DNA of 64,000 nucleotides from Prorocentrum cordatum (Eukaryota > Sar > Dinophyceae > Prorocentrales > Prorocentraceae): NCBI GenBank assembly GCA_963575745.1, contig CAUYUJ010015704.1, forward strand, positions 661,340-725,339, read 5' to 3'. The first letter of the stretch is position 1, and each line of letters starts with the position of its first letter. The notes beneath the pieces are model-generated. The model ran no database searches. It was given only the letters and a program-made list of their open reading frames with translations, and was not told the DNA's origin. Of the stretch, positions 51,205 to 61,830 are shown piece after piece. The position numbers and the translations under genes are program-made.

Positions 51205-52745
51205 TGTTCCAACTGGATGTTTTGTCCCAGCCCTCCTTGGCTGGGTATTCGTTCTGATTCGAGCACTACGGTCACGTCCTTCTCCTCCCGCCTCCTGCTT
51301 CGGCCTCCCGCCCCCATCCTTCTTGTCTCCTCTTGCCTTGCCTTGGGGGGGCTGCGATCTGCGAAAGTGTTGCCACTTTCGAGGGCTGCTGGTGGGTCCA
51401 GCGGGGTGAGGCACAGCGCGGATCTGAGCGGGAACTCCCCGTCCTTGGGGGGTTGCGATTTGTAAAAATGTCGCCAGGTTGGAGGGCTGTTGGTGGGTTG
51501 AACGATGTGAGGCACCGCGCGGATCTGAGCGGGACCTCCCCGTCCCTGGGGGGCTGCAATCTGCCAAACGGTCGCCACTTTCGAGGGTTGCTGGTGGGTC
51601 CAGCGAAGTGAGGCACCGCGCGGGTCTGAGCGTGACCTCCCCGTCCCTGGGGGGCTGCGATCTGCGAAGTTGCTGTCAGTTTCGAGGGTTGCTGGTGGGT
51701 CCAGCGGGGTGGGGCAACGCGTGGATCTGAGCGGACCTCCCCGTCCCTGGGGGGCTGCGATTTGTCAAATTCTTGTGATTTTCGAGGGCTGCTGGCGGGT
51801 AGTGAGGCACAGCGCGGGTCTGAGCGGGACCTTCCCGTCTTTGGGGGGCTGCAATCTGCAAAATTGTCGCCACCTTCGAGGGTTGCTGGTGGGTCCAGCG
51901 GGGTGGGGCACCGCGCAGATCTGAGCGGGAACTCTTCGTCCCTGGGGTCTGCGATATGCGAAATGGTCGCCACTTTCGAGGGCTGCCGGTGGGTCCAGCG
52001 TGGTGAGGCAACGCGCGGATCTGAGCGGGACCTCCCCGTCCCTTGGGGGCTGCGATCTGCGAAATTGTCGCCACTTTCGAGGGATGCTGGTGGACCCAGC
52101 GGAGTGAAGCACCGCGCGGATCTGAGCGGGGACCTCCCTGTCACTGGGGGGCTGCGATCTGCGAAGTTGTCGCCACTTTCGAGGGATTGCTGGTGGGTCC
52201 AGCGGAGTGGGGCACTGCGCCCATCTGAGCGGGACCTCCCCGTCCCTGAGGGGTTGCGATTTGCCAATGCGTCGCCACTTTCGAGGGATGCTGGTGGGTG
52301 CAGCGAGGTGAGGCACGGCGCCCGCGGAGTGAAGCACCGCGCGGATCTGTCCTTGGGGGGCTGCGATCTGAGAGAGTGTCGCCACTTTCGAGGGTTGCTG
52401 GTGGGCTCGTCACTTTCGAAGGCTGCTGGTGGGTCCAGTGGACCATGCCCATTTGTTGCTGTCCCGCCGACGTTTCAAGCCCCTTGCCCACCGCCTCCTT
52501 TTGGACCTTGCGTCTGCCTTAGTGATTCAGGAGTTCACTTAGTTACTTATCGTGTTTCCCTTGATCTGGGACATGCGAACCTTCCGAATGTCGCTCGCAG
52601 AAGTATATGCGTCCATGTCACGTCGCCGCCTTCTCGTCAAATCTCCCAAACTGCTCCTGCCCAGCATTGCGCAGAGGTTGGGTTCGTCGCTTGGGTAATT
52701 TTTCACTGACTTGAATTCGCGGCGTGCTGGTCCTGCTTTTTTTGA
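51205..52745 (+). repeat. Duplicated segment 1 with 101-bp satellite (51,345-52,440)
   Basis: About eleven copies of an approximately 101-bp unit containing GAGGCACCGCGCGGATCTGA, GCGGGACCTCCCCGTCC, GGGGGGCTGCGATCTGCGAA and GTCGCCACTTTCGAGGG. The 5' flank (CCCTCCTTGGCTGGG, CTCCTCCCGCCTCCTGC) and 3' flank (GACGTTTCAAGCCCCTTGCC through GTCAAATCTCCCAA) are shared with 54,655-55,985. Confidence 0.92.
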
Positions 52746-53919
52746 ACACGGCTGCGCAGACAACGTCAATACATCTGATACATGTGGGCATCGTGCCATG
52801 GCGTAGTCAAGTATCTTTCCGACTGCCATACGCAGTTTTATCATTCAGCCTACATCCATATAGTTCCATTTCGTGTCCGCACCATGTCCATTTTCAATGT
52901 TATTGGTTGTGCTCGCGAGGGCCTCGGTCTGGGATCCGTCCAGTCTAGGTCGGCCTGCGCACGCGCACGTTTGACTGTCCTTAGTCGGCCATGTCTTGAT
53001 GTTGATTGCCCGTTGTCCTCCTCCCCTCTTCTTCTTTCGTATGTTTTTGTTGTTGAATGCGCCGTGATTTGAATTAAGCAGGAAAGATTCGGCGAACACC
53101 GGGGGGTGGGGCGGTCGATGGTGAGGGGGATCAAGGCAGACTTGCAACAATCTAATCAGAGCATACTTCGGGCATGTTGCGCATACGCCTTGCGCAAGGC
53201 TCATTTAGCAGTTCGACACCGCGTTGTCTCGCGTTGAGATATCCGCTGCGCCCGCAGGACTGTCCCCTCGCTCTTCCTCCTCCTCCTCCTTCCTCGCCCT
53301 CCCGCAGGCGCGCTGCTGGCGGCAAGCTTGCACACGAATATCCATCTTCGCTCTGGACGCTACGTGGGCACGGCGTCCGTTTGTTACTTTCGGTAGAGCT
53401 TTGAGCTTTCCTCGCAAACTTTTGCTCCCGCGTGGCCTTTCTCTCTGCTGATCAGATTGTGCTTTAGTCTGGGTTGAGCCGTGTGGGCTCCGACTCCCGA
53501 ATGCGGCTTCGGACTCCAGCGTGACAAACATATCGCTATTATTGTTTGTTGTGCTCCAACCCAAAAAAACGTTCCAAGAGGGCCTCTGGATCCAAGACGG
53601 CTTCACAGAGGAGCCCAAGACAGGCTCCAGAGCCCAGGCAGGCCCCACGAGAAACTATCAAGGAATACAGACGAGAGCTGCGCCAGGAGAAATCACGTAG
53701 CACCCCGCTGTTGCGGATAAGAGTGAGGGGGCGGCGGGAACGTCGGCAGTCTGCGACGCTATGAAGAAGCACGCCGCCGGCGTTAATTTCTACAATTTTT
53801 ACAACGAGCCCGCAGGAGGGGCCCGTTTTGTTTGTTAAAGCAATGTGGGTGGGACGCGGTTGTGTCGCGGGGCGGGTCCCGGGTTGGGTTGCGGGTGGGT
53901 CGCGGGTGGGACGACGACA
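52746..53919. other. Intergenic, no confident gene
   Basis: Short CCTCCTCCT tracts near 53,275. No ORF with a recognised motif. Confidence 0.45.
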
Positions 53920-54115
53920 ACAACAACGCAACGCAACGCAACGCAACGCAAGAATTACAACAGCAACCGCAGCAATGATAACAACAACGACAATGACAAT
54001 GACAGTAACAACAATAACAACAACAACAACCATCACAACAACAACAACATACCACTCACAATTACAACACCACCACCAACACCAACAACAACAGCAATAC
54101 CAACAATAATCAGTT
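53920..54115 (+). repeat. ACA/AAC and CAACG microsatellites
   Basis: CAACGCAACGCAACGCAACG is followed by AAC/ACA triplets over about 190 bp. Confidence 0.92.
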
Positions 54116-54284
54116 TACATTTGTTCGTTCTTACCTGCTCGCGTGACATTCAACACGCATATATCCAACCCTCGATGCCCGCCCACTTCGTCTTTGATCG
54201 TACCCTCTTAGGGGAATATCTTTCTTACCTGCAATGTGTATTTCGCGCAGCCCCTAAGGCAGGAGAAGAAAGGACGGATGAAAA

Positions 54285-54650
54285 GAATGGACAAGGGGCA
54301 GGCGGGTTGCTGAAACGTACGTCCTGCATGAATCGCGAGGAAGTCTGGAGCGATCGCGCGATTTCCGAATGAATCGTGTGAGTATTATCAACGGCGAGAG
54401 CATGACTCCTGAGTGCCGAGGGTGCGGCGCCGGAGTAAATTGTGAGGAACTCACACGCGAGAGTGCGATTCTTGTATACATTATGAGGAAGTCCCGCGCG
54501 GAAGCACGATTTGGAATATTTTGTGAGGAAGTATCAGGCGGGAGCCGCTGTTGCTGTTAAGGGGGGGCAACAACCCAATCAGTTTCTTTTGTAAAAAAGG
54601 GTGCGAGCCCCATGAAACGCACTTAAATTGAAAATGCCATGTGCCCCAGA
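54285..54650 (+). repeat. Dispersed repeat, copy 1
   Basis: GGCGGGTTGCTGAAACGT, TCCTGCATGAATCGCGAGGA, TGTGAGGAAGTATCAGGCGG and GAGCCGCTGTTG are all shared, in the same order, with 61,905-62,260. GTGAGGAAGT-like phrases recur several times within it. Confidence 0.8.
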
Positions 54651-54654
54651 GGGG

Positions 54655-55985
54655 GATCATCAATACTTTGTTCCAACCCTCCTTGGTTGGGCGTTCGTTT
54701 CAAATAGAGCACTGCGGACGCGTCCTTCTCCTCCCGCCTCCTGCCTCCCGCCTCCCGCCCCCCCTCTTTCCCTCCCTCCTTCTTGTCTCCTCTTGCCTTG
54801 CCTGGGGGGCTGCGATCTGCGAAGCTGTCGCCACTTTCGAGGGCTGCTGGTGGGTCCAGCGGAATGAGGCACCGCGCGGATCCAGGCGGGACCTCCGCGT
54901 CCTTGGGGAGCTGCGATCTGCGAAATTGTCGCCACTTTCTTCGAGGGCTGCTGGTGGGTCCAGCGGAGTGAGGTACCGCGCGGATCTGAGCGGGACCTTC
55001 CCGTCCGTGGGGGGCTGCGATCTGCGAAATTGTCGCCACTTTCGAGGGCTGCTGGTGGGTCCAGCGGAGTGAGGCACCGCGCGGATCTGAGCGGGACCTC
55101 CCCGTCCCTTGGGGGGCTGCGATCTGCGAAATTGTCACCACTTTCGAGGGCTGCTGGTGGGTCCAGCGGAATGAGGCACCGCGCGGATCCGGGCGTGACC
55201 TCCGCGTCCTTGGGGGGCTGCGATCTGCGAAATTTTCGCCACTTTCGTCGAGGGATTGCTGGTGGGTCCAGCGGAGTGAGGCACCGCGCGGATCTGAGCG
55301 GGACCTCCCCGTCCCTTGGGGGGCTGCGATCTGCGAAATTGTCGCCACTTTCGAGGGCTGCTGGTGGAGTGGGGCACCGCGCGGATCTGAGCGGGACCTC
55401 CCCGTCCGTGGGGGGCTGCGATCTGCGAAATTGTCGCCACTTTCGAGGGCTGCTGGTGGGTCCAGCGGAGTGAGGCACCGCGCCGATCTGAGAGGGACCT
55501 CCCGTCCCTGGGGGGCTGCGATCTGCGGAACCGTCGCCACTTTCGAGGGCTGCTGGTGGGTCCAGCGGAGTGAGGCACCGCGCGGATCTAAGCGGGACCT
55601 CCCCGTCCGTGGGTGGCTGCGATCTGCGAAATTGTCGCCACTTTCGAGGGCTGCTGGTGGGCTCGCCACTGTGGAAGGCTGCTGGTGGGTCCAGCGGAGT
55701 GAGGCACTGCGCAGACTTTAGCGGGGCCTCGCCGTCCTTGGGGGGCCAGGTCATGTTGTTGTTGCCCCGCCGACGTTTCAAGCCCCTTGCCCACCGTCTC
55801 CTTTTGGACCTTGTGTCTTCCTTAGGTTCACTTAGTTACTTATCGTGTTTCCCTTGATTGGGGACCTGCGAACCTTCCGAATGCCGTTCGTAGAAGTATA
55901 TACGTCCATGTCACGTCGCCGCCTTCTCGTCAAATCTCCCAAGTTACTCCTGCCCCACATTGCGCAGGGGTTGGGTACGTCGCCA
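54655..55985 (+). repeat. Duplicated segment 2 with 101-bp satellite (54,800-55,735)
   Basis: About nine copies of the same 101-bp unit as at 51.3-52.4 kb with the same 5' and 3' flanks. The offset is about 3.45 kb. Minus-strand ORFs up to 373 codons here are satellite translation. Confidence 0.92.
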
Positions 55986-56254
55986 AGGTAATGTTCAGCA
56001 GTGGGTTTCAGCACCAACAACCACAACAACAGCAACAACCATCATCGTGTTAAGTCCGTTTGCTCCTATCTGCTCAAGTGCTAATCAATACGTGTATCCC
56101 GAGCCTTCGGTACCCGCCCTCGTCGTCTTCGATCGTACCCCCTTGGGGGTAGATCTTCATTACCTGGCACGTGCATGTAGTGCAGCCCCTAAAACAGGGG
56201 AAGAAAGGACGGGAGAAGGGGAAGGGAAAATGATGGGGCACGAGAGAAATTCTA

Positions 56255-56945
56255 GACGCTTCGCGTATCCCCACCAGCCCGTCCAGAAATGAGCCCCAGA
56301 GGAGTGGAGGTGATGAGGGAAGCGGGGGAGCATGCAGAAGAACAAAGAGCGGGTTAAGCCGCCATACGTTCCAAGAGGGGGAGGATGTAGGAGGAGTCGT
56401 CGTCGTCGGAGTAGGAGGAGGAAGACGAGGAGCAGGAGGAGGAGCAGGAGGAGGAGGGGGAGGAGGAAGAGGAGGAGGAGGAGGAGGAAGATGAGGAGGA
56501 GGAGATGGAGGAGGGCGAGGACGAGGAGGACGAGAAGGAGGAGGAGGAGGAGGAGAAGGAGGAGGAGGAGGAGGGGGAGGGGGAGGAGGGAGGAGGGAGA
56601 AAAAGAGGAGGAGGAGGAGGACAATGGCGAGCTTGGGGGCCTCTTGGGCCGTCTTTGGGGCCTCTTGGCGGTCCCGGGGGCCTCTTGCGTATCTCGGGGA
56701 GCTTCTTGTGTCCTTTTGGGAGTCTCTTGGAGGCCTCTTGGAGGCCTCTTGGGGGCCTCTTGGGGCCTCTTGGGGCCCTCTTGGGGCGCTCTTGGGGCGC
56801 TCTTGGGAGCCTTCGGGGCGCTCTTGGGGCCATCTTGGAGGAGATCTATCAAGAAGGGGGGGTTGCTTATTAGCGTTGCCCCTCTAGAGTGCCTCGAATC
56901 GCTTCTTGGGCCTTCCTAGAGGCCAAAATCCGTCCAAAACCTGGG
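56255..56945 (+). mobile_element. Short repeat family, copy D (left end and repeat core)
   Basis: The left end ATTCTAGACGCTTCGCGTAT then CCCCACCAGCCCGTCCAG is nearly identical to copy C. A GAG microsatellite (about 56,400-56,620) has expanded inside. The GGCCTCTTGG run, CATCTTGGAGGAGATCTATC and AAAATCAATGTTTTTT follow. The family's right end is missing here; the nearest is at 61,825, beyond the EEP gene. Confidence 0.75.
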
Positions 56946-57094
56946 GAAAATCAATGTTTTTTACCTAACAGCGAAGACTGATAGGTTTCTAGTTGACTCA
57001 AAAGAGCTCACAGATCACTCTACAGGGGGGTCTGGGCAGGTGTTGGGGCGTTTCCGGGCGGCATGAGCCGGGCTCGTTTTTCACTAACAGTCAC

Positions 57095-57500
57095 ACACTT
57101 CGTGCTCTTCGCCTTCCCAGAACTCCATTCCCAGGCCACATTCTGGGGGGCCGGATGCAACAGTCACACACAAAGTGCTCTTCGACATCCCAGAACGCCA
57201 TTCCCGGGCCACATTCTGGGGGGCCGGATGCAACAGTCACACACTTCGTGCTCTTCGAGTTCCCAGAACGCCATTCCCGGGCCACATTTTGGATGCCCGG
57301 AGCCAACTGTAGGCCACTTCGTGCTCTTCGATTTCCCAGAACTCCATTCCCGGGCCACATTTTGAATGCCCGGAGCCAACTGTAGGCCACTTCGTGCTCT
57401 TCGAGTTCCCAGAACTCCATTCCCGGGCCACATTTTGAATGCCCGGAGCCAACTGTAGGCCACTTCGTGCTCTTCGAGTTCCCAAAACTCCCATTCCTGG
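57095..57500 (+). repeat. 73-bp tandem repeat
   Basis: Five and a half copies. AACTGTAGGCCACTTCGTGC starts at 57,305, 57,378 and 57,451, exactly 73 bp apart. Earlier copies have CAACAGTCACACA in that position. Each unit contains TTCCCAGAACTCCATTCCCG. Confidence 0.92.
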
Positions 57501-57504
57501 GCTA

Positions 57505-57630
57505 CCAGGAGGAGGAGGGGAGGGGGAGGACTACCAGGAGGAGGAGGAGGAGGAGGAGGAGGAGGAGGAGGAGGAGGAGGAAGAGGAGGAGGAGGACGAG
57601 GAGGAGGAGGAGGAGGAGGAGGAGGACATT
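57505..57630 (+). repeat. GGA/GAG microsatellite
   Basis: About 120 bp of nearly pure GAG triplets about 150 bp upstream of the EEP gene. Confidence 0.95.
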
Positions 57631-57776
57631 GCCGGGCAACATTTTGAATAGCCAGACGCTTCATATTCCTTCCGCCACAGCTGTGTTTGGTTCAGGACTT
57701 GCTAGTGACACTGCAGTCCTCTGCATTCAATTGGCCACTACATTCATTCACTGCAGTCCACTGAGTTTTGATTGCA

Positions 57777-59963
57777 ATGGCGTTCCCCTGGCCGTACCCC
57801 CATGTCCAACGTTCATCCGCAGCCTCTGCTCCGCGAGGCTCGTCCGAAGTGTCGCCGCCTCGCGGTGCTTCTCAGCCTGCGCCGCCTCGCGGTGCTTCTC
57901 AGCCTGCGGAGGAAGGTGGACAGACGCCTGGTTCTGGCGCTGTGCAGCCTGCGTCTTTCACGGTCGCCTCGTTCAATTTCGGGTTCGAGCAGGGCATGAT
58001 GACTGGTAAGCAGGCGGCCACTCACTGCGCTAACTTCGGAAGGTTGTGCGCCAAGATAGTGGAGACCGCTGATGCTGATATGGTCTGTGGCTGCGAGGTC
58101 GGTGCGTTCCGTGAAGGCTTTCGCCGAGCAGGGATCAACGTGACAGAGATCCTCAGTAAGCCTTTCGGTGATGGCATTCGCTTCTTGGAGGTCGACAACT
58201 ACTTGACTCTCTGGGGGTTCCGCGGTGCTTCTCAGCCTGCGGAACTGACTCTGTGCGAAGACAGCAAAGTTTACAGGCCTCCTAGCGGCCGAGATATTGA
58301 TGCTGTTATTTCACATTTTGAGGTGAACAAACCAGGCCATGACAAGTTCCACGTGGTGATCGCCAACATGCACATCGTGTGCGGCAAGAAACCGCCGAGC
58401 ATCCAGACTCGAAAGCGGACAGTTCGCCATCTCCGCTTGCACCTGGACGGCCTGGCCAAGATTCTTGAGAATCTAAACGAGGCAGTCGTTGTGCTTGTAG
58501 TCGGCGACGACAACCTCACTTTCCAGGAGGCGCGGGAGGCTTACCAGCGCGAGCAGAACGACGAGAAGGTATGGGAGGTCCATGCCACTCCGGCCGACCT
58601 CAAAGGCGACCACGTCGCGGTCTGCGGAGCAGTCGCCCGTTTCTGCTCCATTGCCGTTGGCGCGTCTTTTACGGATCGTGGCATGCGCAACGACGCACAC
58701 GATGCGGTGGCGGTTGTGCTCACTCTCCCTGGTGCTATTCAGCCTGGGGAGAGCAAGAGGCGGAAAATTGTCGTCGAAAACGTCTCCGACGCCGACGTCA
58801 GCGTACAGGCGGACCGCGAGTCTTCTGTGCATTGGGATCGGTCGCCGAGTTCTGCTCCTCCGCTTTCACCGACTTCACCGGGTGATCCCGACTACGTCGA
58901 GGATGTCGTTCAGAATCGCGCGGACGACTTGCACAGGGAGCTGAGGAAGCTTTGGGACGACAGGTACGACGAGGAGTACGATCCGAAAGTCCTCCATCAT
59001 CTCAGTCTCTTGCTTTTCAAAAAGAGGAAGTCCACGGAGCCAGCGGACACTGATCCAGCTGGCGCTCCTCAGCCTGGCTCGGAATATGACACGGCCTTTG
59101 CGTCTCAGGAGGAGACTGGCCGAGCCATTCTCTCTGTCCTTAAGCTTCGACATGACTTTCTGCGGAGCAAGAACATCGACGACATGCGCTACGTTCTCAC
59201 GGAGCCTGAGCGCCAGGAATTGGTCAGAGTAGCTCGCGACCAGTACGAGCAGTCGCGGCAGCAGCGTGCGCTTCAGGAACGGGATATCGAAAAGGGAAAA
59301 GCGAAAGGCAAGTCTGCGCCACAAGGGGGCCATGCGGTTCCGCAGGGTCCGAACAAAGGGCCAGGCGGTAAGAAAGGTTCTCACGGTGCTTCTCAGCCTG
59401 CGGGAAAAGGTGGCCAGGCCAAGGGTGCAGGTCTGGGTAGCGTCGCCAAGTTTGTGAAAGACCAGAAGCGTAAGCGGTGGCATCGCCATTTGCAACGTGT
59501 GGCCGGTACTAAACAGATCTGGGAGGTGCTGGCCTTCTCAGGGCGCTTCGACGTTGATTGGTTAACGCAAGCGTTGCAAGCTGATCACAGTGAGGGCCGT
59601 GATGCAGCAGTTCCCGAGGAAGCTCTGCGGCAACAGCGGCGCCGGCTGCACCACCAGAAGGCCGAGGCCATCGCGCGCTACAACGAGGGGGAGCGGCTTT
59701 CCCTATATCTGTCTGCCCAGGCTGGCCAGGCAAAGCCGAACTTCACGCGCAGGCAGCAGGACGTGTTGCAGATGTTTGAGAGCGGAGCGCTGCTTCAAAT
59801 CCGCAACCAAGCGATTCTGGCGTGCGGGCACGGCCGTCTGTTCAGGGGCGATGGCGACTACCTGGACATCGGCGGCAGCACGGGCGGTGGCTCCAGGCGC
59901 ATCATCGATTCTTGGCAGCCGCCGGACTGGCGTGACTTCCTCCAAGACGATCAGGACATCTGA
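57777..59963 (+). CDS. EEP (endonuclease/exonuclease/phosphatase)-like protein with RGASQPA repeats
   Basis: A 728-residue intact frame starts at ATG 57,777 (MAFPWPYPHVQ) and stops at TGA 59,961-59,963. The N-terminal 60 residues hold two RGASQPA repeats. Residues of about 62-320 fit the EEP fold: FTVASFNFGFEQG (Asn near 67), ADMVCGCEVGAFREGF (Glu near 107), HVVIANMHIVCG (Asn near 197, His near 199), VVLVVGDDNLTF (the GDxN motif near 243-246) and NDAHDAVAVVL (catalytic His near 308). These are the metal and nucleophile positions of AP endonucleases, DNase I and LINE endonucleases. Residues of about 330-728 are charged and helical with an internal GASQPA and a Lys/Gly-rich linker, and show no RT motif. 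Substrate is unknown: nucleic acid or phosphodiester is inferred from the fold. It may be a host gene or a captured or truncated retroelement endonuclease. Confidence 0.75.
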   Translation: MAFPWPYPHVQRSSAASAPRGSSEVSPPRGASQPAPPRGASQPAEEGGQTPGSGAVQPASFTVASFNFGFEQGMMTGKQAATHCANFGRLCAKIVETADADMVCGCEVGAFREGFRRAGINVTEILSKPFGDGIRFLEVDNYLTLWGFRGASQPAELTLCEDSKVYRPPSGRDIDAVISHFEVNKPGHDKFHVVIANMHIVCGKKPPSIQTRKRTVRHLRLHLDGLAKILENLNEAVVVLVVGDDNLTFQEAREAYQREQNDEKVWEVHATPADLKGDHVAVCGAVARFCSIAVGASFTDRGMRNDAHDAVAVVLTLPGAIQPGESKRRKIVVENVSDADVSVQADRESSVHWDRSPSSAPPLSPTSPGDPDYVEDVVQNRADDLHRELRKLWDDRYDEEYDPKVLHHLSLLLFKKRKSTEPADTDPAGAPQPGSEYDTAFASQEETGRAILSVLKLRHDFLRSKNIDDMRYVLTEPERQELVRVARDQYEQSRQQRALQERDIEKGKAKGKSAPQGGHAVPQGPNKGPGGKKGSHGASQPAGKGGQAKGAGLGSVAKFVKDQKRKRWHRHLQRVAGTKQIWEVLAFSGRFDVDWLTQALQADHSEGRDAAVPEEALRQQRRRLHHQKAEAIARYNEGERLSLYLSAQAGQAKPNFTRRQQDVLQMFESGALLQIRNQAILACGHGRLFRGDGDYLDIGGSTGGGSRRIIDSWQPPDWRDFLQDDQDI

Positions 59964-59982
59964 GTTTTGCAAGTCTCTCTGC

Positions 59983-60230
59983 CCGCGGTGCTTCTCAGCC
60001 TGCGGTCTGCCGCTCTCCAGCTGCGGTCTCGAGCAGTAGTGTTCGAAAGCATGCGAGTTCCTGCGGTGCTTCTCAGCCTGCAGGTTTCGCAGCCTGCGCT
60101 CTGCAGTACAAGTGCTTTTCAGCATGCGACATCCTGCGGTGCTTCTCAGCCTGCAGGGTTCGCAACGTGCGGTTTGCAATGCATTCCTTTTCAGTATGCG
60201 AGTTCCTGCGGTGTTTCTCAGGCTGCAGGG
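59983..60230 (+). repeat. 72-79-bp tandem repeat containing the GCGGTGCTTCTCAGCCTGC motif
   Basis: GCGGTGCTTCTCAGCCTGC occurs at about 59,984, 60,063 and 60,135, with a variant at 60,208. Intervening TTTTCAGCATGCGA-like sequence is also periodic. The same motif encodes the GASQPA repeats in the gene just upstream. Confidence 0.88.
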
Positions 60231-60515
60231 CTCCGAGGCTCTTCGCTTCGATGCCATTGTTTTCAGACACCGTAGCTCCGTTCCGTAAACGTCTTCCAAG
60301 AGCCGCTCGCAACCTTTTGCAGCTGGCTGTCTGCACGCTTCGCCGGCTTTTGCTGCGCGGACACTTTTCACACACACGTCAGCGCCGTTTGTAGGCGTCA
60401 GAAAAACATGTAGACATTCACGAAGGGCTCAGTCTGTATATCGTCACATCATTACATACGCAGTCGTCGAACACATCGGTGTACATTCAGCGCTTTGTCC
60501 TTCTAGCTGGGTTGC
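60231..60515. other. Downstream spacer, no gene seen
   Basis: Unique-looking sequence, possibly 3' untranslated region of the EEP gene. Confidence 0.45.
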
Positions 60516-60860
60516 TTCGTGCTGAGGCTGAGGCTGATGCAGGCTGAGGCTGAGGCAGGCTGAGGCTGAGGCCGAGGCTGACGGCAGACTGAGGCTGAGG
60601 CTGAAGCAGGCTGAGGCTGAGGCAGAGGCAGGCTGAGGCTGAGGCTGAAGCTGAGGCAGGCTGATGCTGAGGCAGGCTGAGGCTGAGGCTGAGGCTGATG
60701 CAGGCTGAGGTTGAGGCAGTCTGAGGCTGAGGCCGAAGCTGAAGGCAGACTGATGCTGAGGCTGAAGCAGGCTGAGGCTGAGGCTGAGGCAGGCTGAGGC
60801 TGAGGCAGGCTGAGGCTGAGGCTGAGGCAGGCTGAGGCTGAGGCTGTGACTGCGACTGCC
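60516..60860 (+). repeat. GAGGCT hexamer minisatellite
   Basis: More than forty GAGGCT/GAGGCA/GATGCA hexamers in higher-order groups such as GGCTGAGGCTGAGGCAGGCT. Minus-strand translation is Leu/Ser/Gln/Pro and is not a gene. Confidence 0.93.
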
Positions 60861-61004
60861 GTTGCCACTGCGACTGTCATCGCGAATGCGACTACGACTG
60901 CGAGAACAGCAGAACTCTACAACTGGATTCTCATTTGAATCTTAAGGGGAATGCTTCCAGATATGCTCCTACACATCGCTGTTAGGTTGCTTTGCCGGGA
61001 TAAT

Positions 61005-61830
61005 TGCTTTCTCGCCTTTTCGCTCTTGGAGCCGTCTTGGGCCATCTTGGGAGCATCTTGGGGCCTCTTGGGGGTCTCTTGGGAGCCTCTTGGGGGCATC
61101 TTGGGGGCCTCTTGGGGCCTCTTGGGGCCCTCTTGGGGCGCTCTTGGGGCGCTCTTGGGGCGCTCTTGGGAGCCTTCGGGGCGCTCTTGGGGCCATCTTG
61201 GAGGAGATCGATCAAAGAAGGGAGGGTCGTATATTAGCGCTGCCCCTCTAGAGTGCCTCGAGTCGCCTCTTGGGCCCCCCAAGAGGCCAAAATCCTTCCA
61301 AAACCTAGGTAAAATCAATGTTTTTTGCTTTCTCGCCTTTTCGCTCTTGGAGCCGTCTTGGGCCATCTTGGACTCTCTTGGGGCCTCTTGGGGGTCTCTT
61401 GGCAGCCTCTTAGAGGCTTCTTGGGGGCCTCTTGGGGTCTCTTGGGGCGCTCTTGGGGCGCTCTTGGGGCGCTCTTGGGAGCCTTCGGGGCGCACTTGGG
61501 GCCATCTTGGAGGAGATCTATCAAAGAAGGGGGGAGCCTTAATTAGCCTCGCCCCTCTAGAGTGCCTCGGATCGCCTCTTGGGCCCCCCCAAGAGGCCAA
61601 AATCCTTCCAAAACCTAAGGAAAATCAATGTTTTGTGTTTTCTCGCCTTTTCGCTCTTGGAGCAGTCTTGGGCCATCTTGGGCGTCCCAACGCGTCGCGG
61701 AACGCCCCGTCCAGGTCAGTGGGGAGGGGTAAGGGGAGGGGTAAACCCCTCCCCGAAGGGAAAGAAGGGGGGTTGGCAGAGGAAACTCTCTAGACCACCT
61801 ACGCCCTAAAGGGCTGGTGGGATTAGCAGG
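61005..61830 (+). mobile_element. Short repeat family, copy E, with internal 310-bp duplication and right end
   Basis: A segment of about 310 bp (CTTTCTCGCCTTTTCGCTC, the GGCCTCTTGG run, GGAGGAGATCGATCAAAGA, CCAAAATCCTTCCAAAACC, AAAATCAATGTTTT) is present twice in full (from about 61,008 and 61,325) and begins a third time at about 61,640. It then joins the GGTAAACCCCTCCCCGAAGG block and ends CCCTAAAGGGCTGGTGGGAT, the family's right terminus. Confidence 0.78.

Noticed and set aside
54623-55781. Minus-strand ORFs of 348 and 373 codons
   Set aside because: They are translations of the 101-bp satellite in successive frames (repeated RSQPP/LRSARCL phrases), not proteins.
56160-57664. Minus-strand Pro/Ser/Leu-rich ORFs
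   Set aside because: They arise from GAG microsatellites and the GGCCTCTTGG array.
57777-59963. EEP gene as a complete LINE ORF2
   Set aside because: No RT motifs (no DD pair in an [FY].DD context, no PQG) appear in the C-terminal 400 residues, so only the endonuclease-like part is supported.
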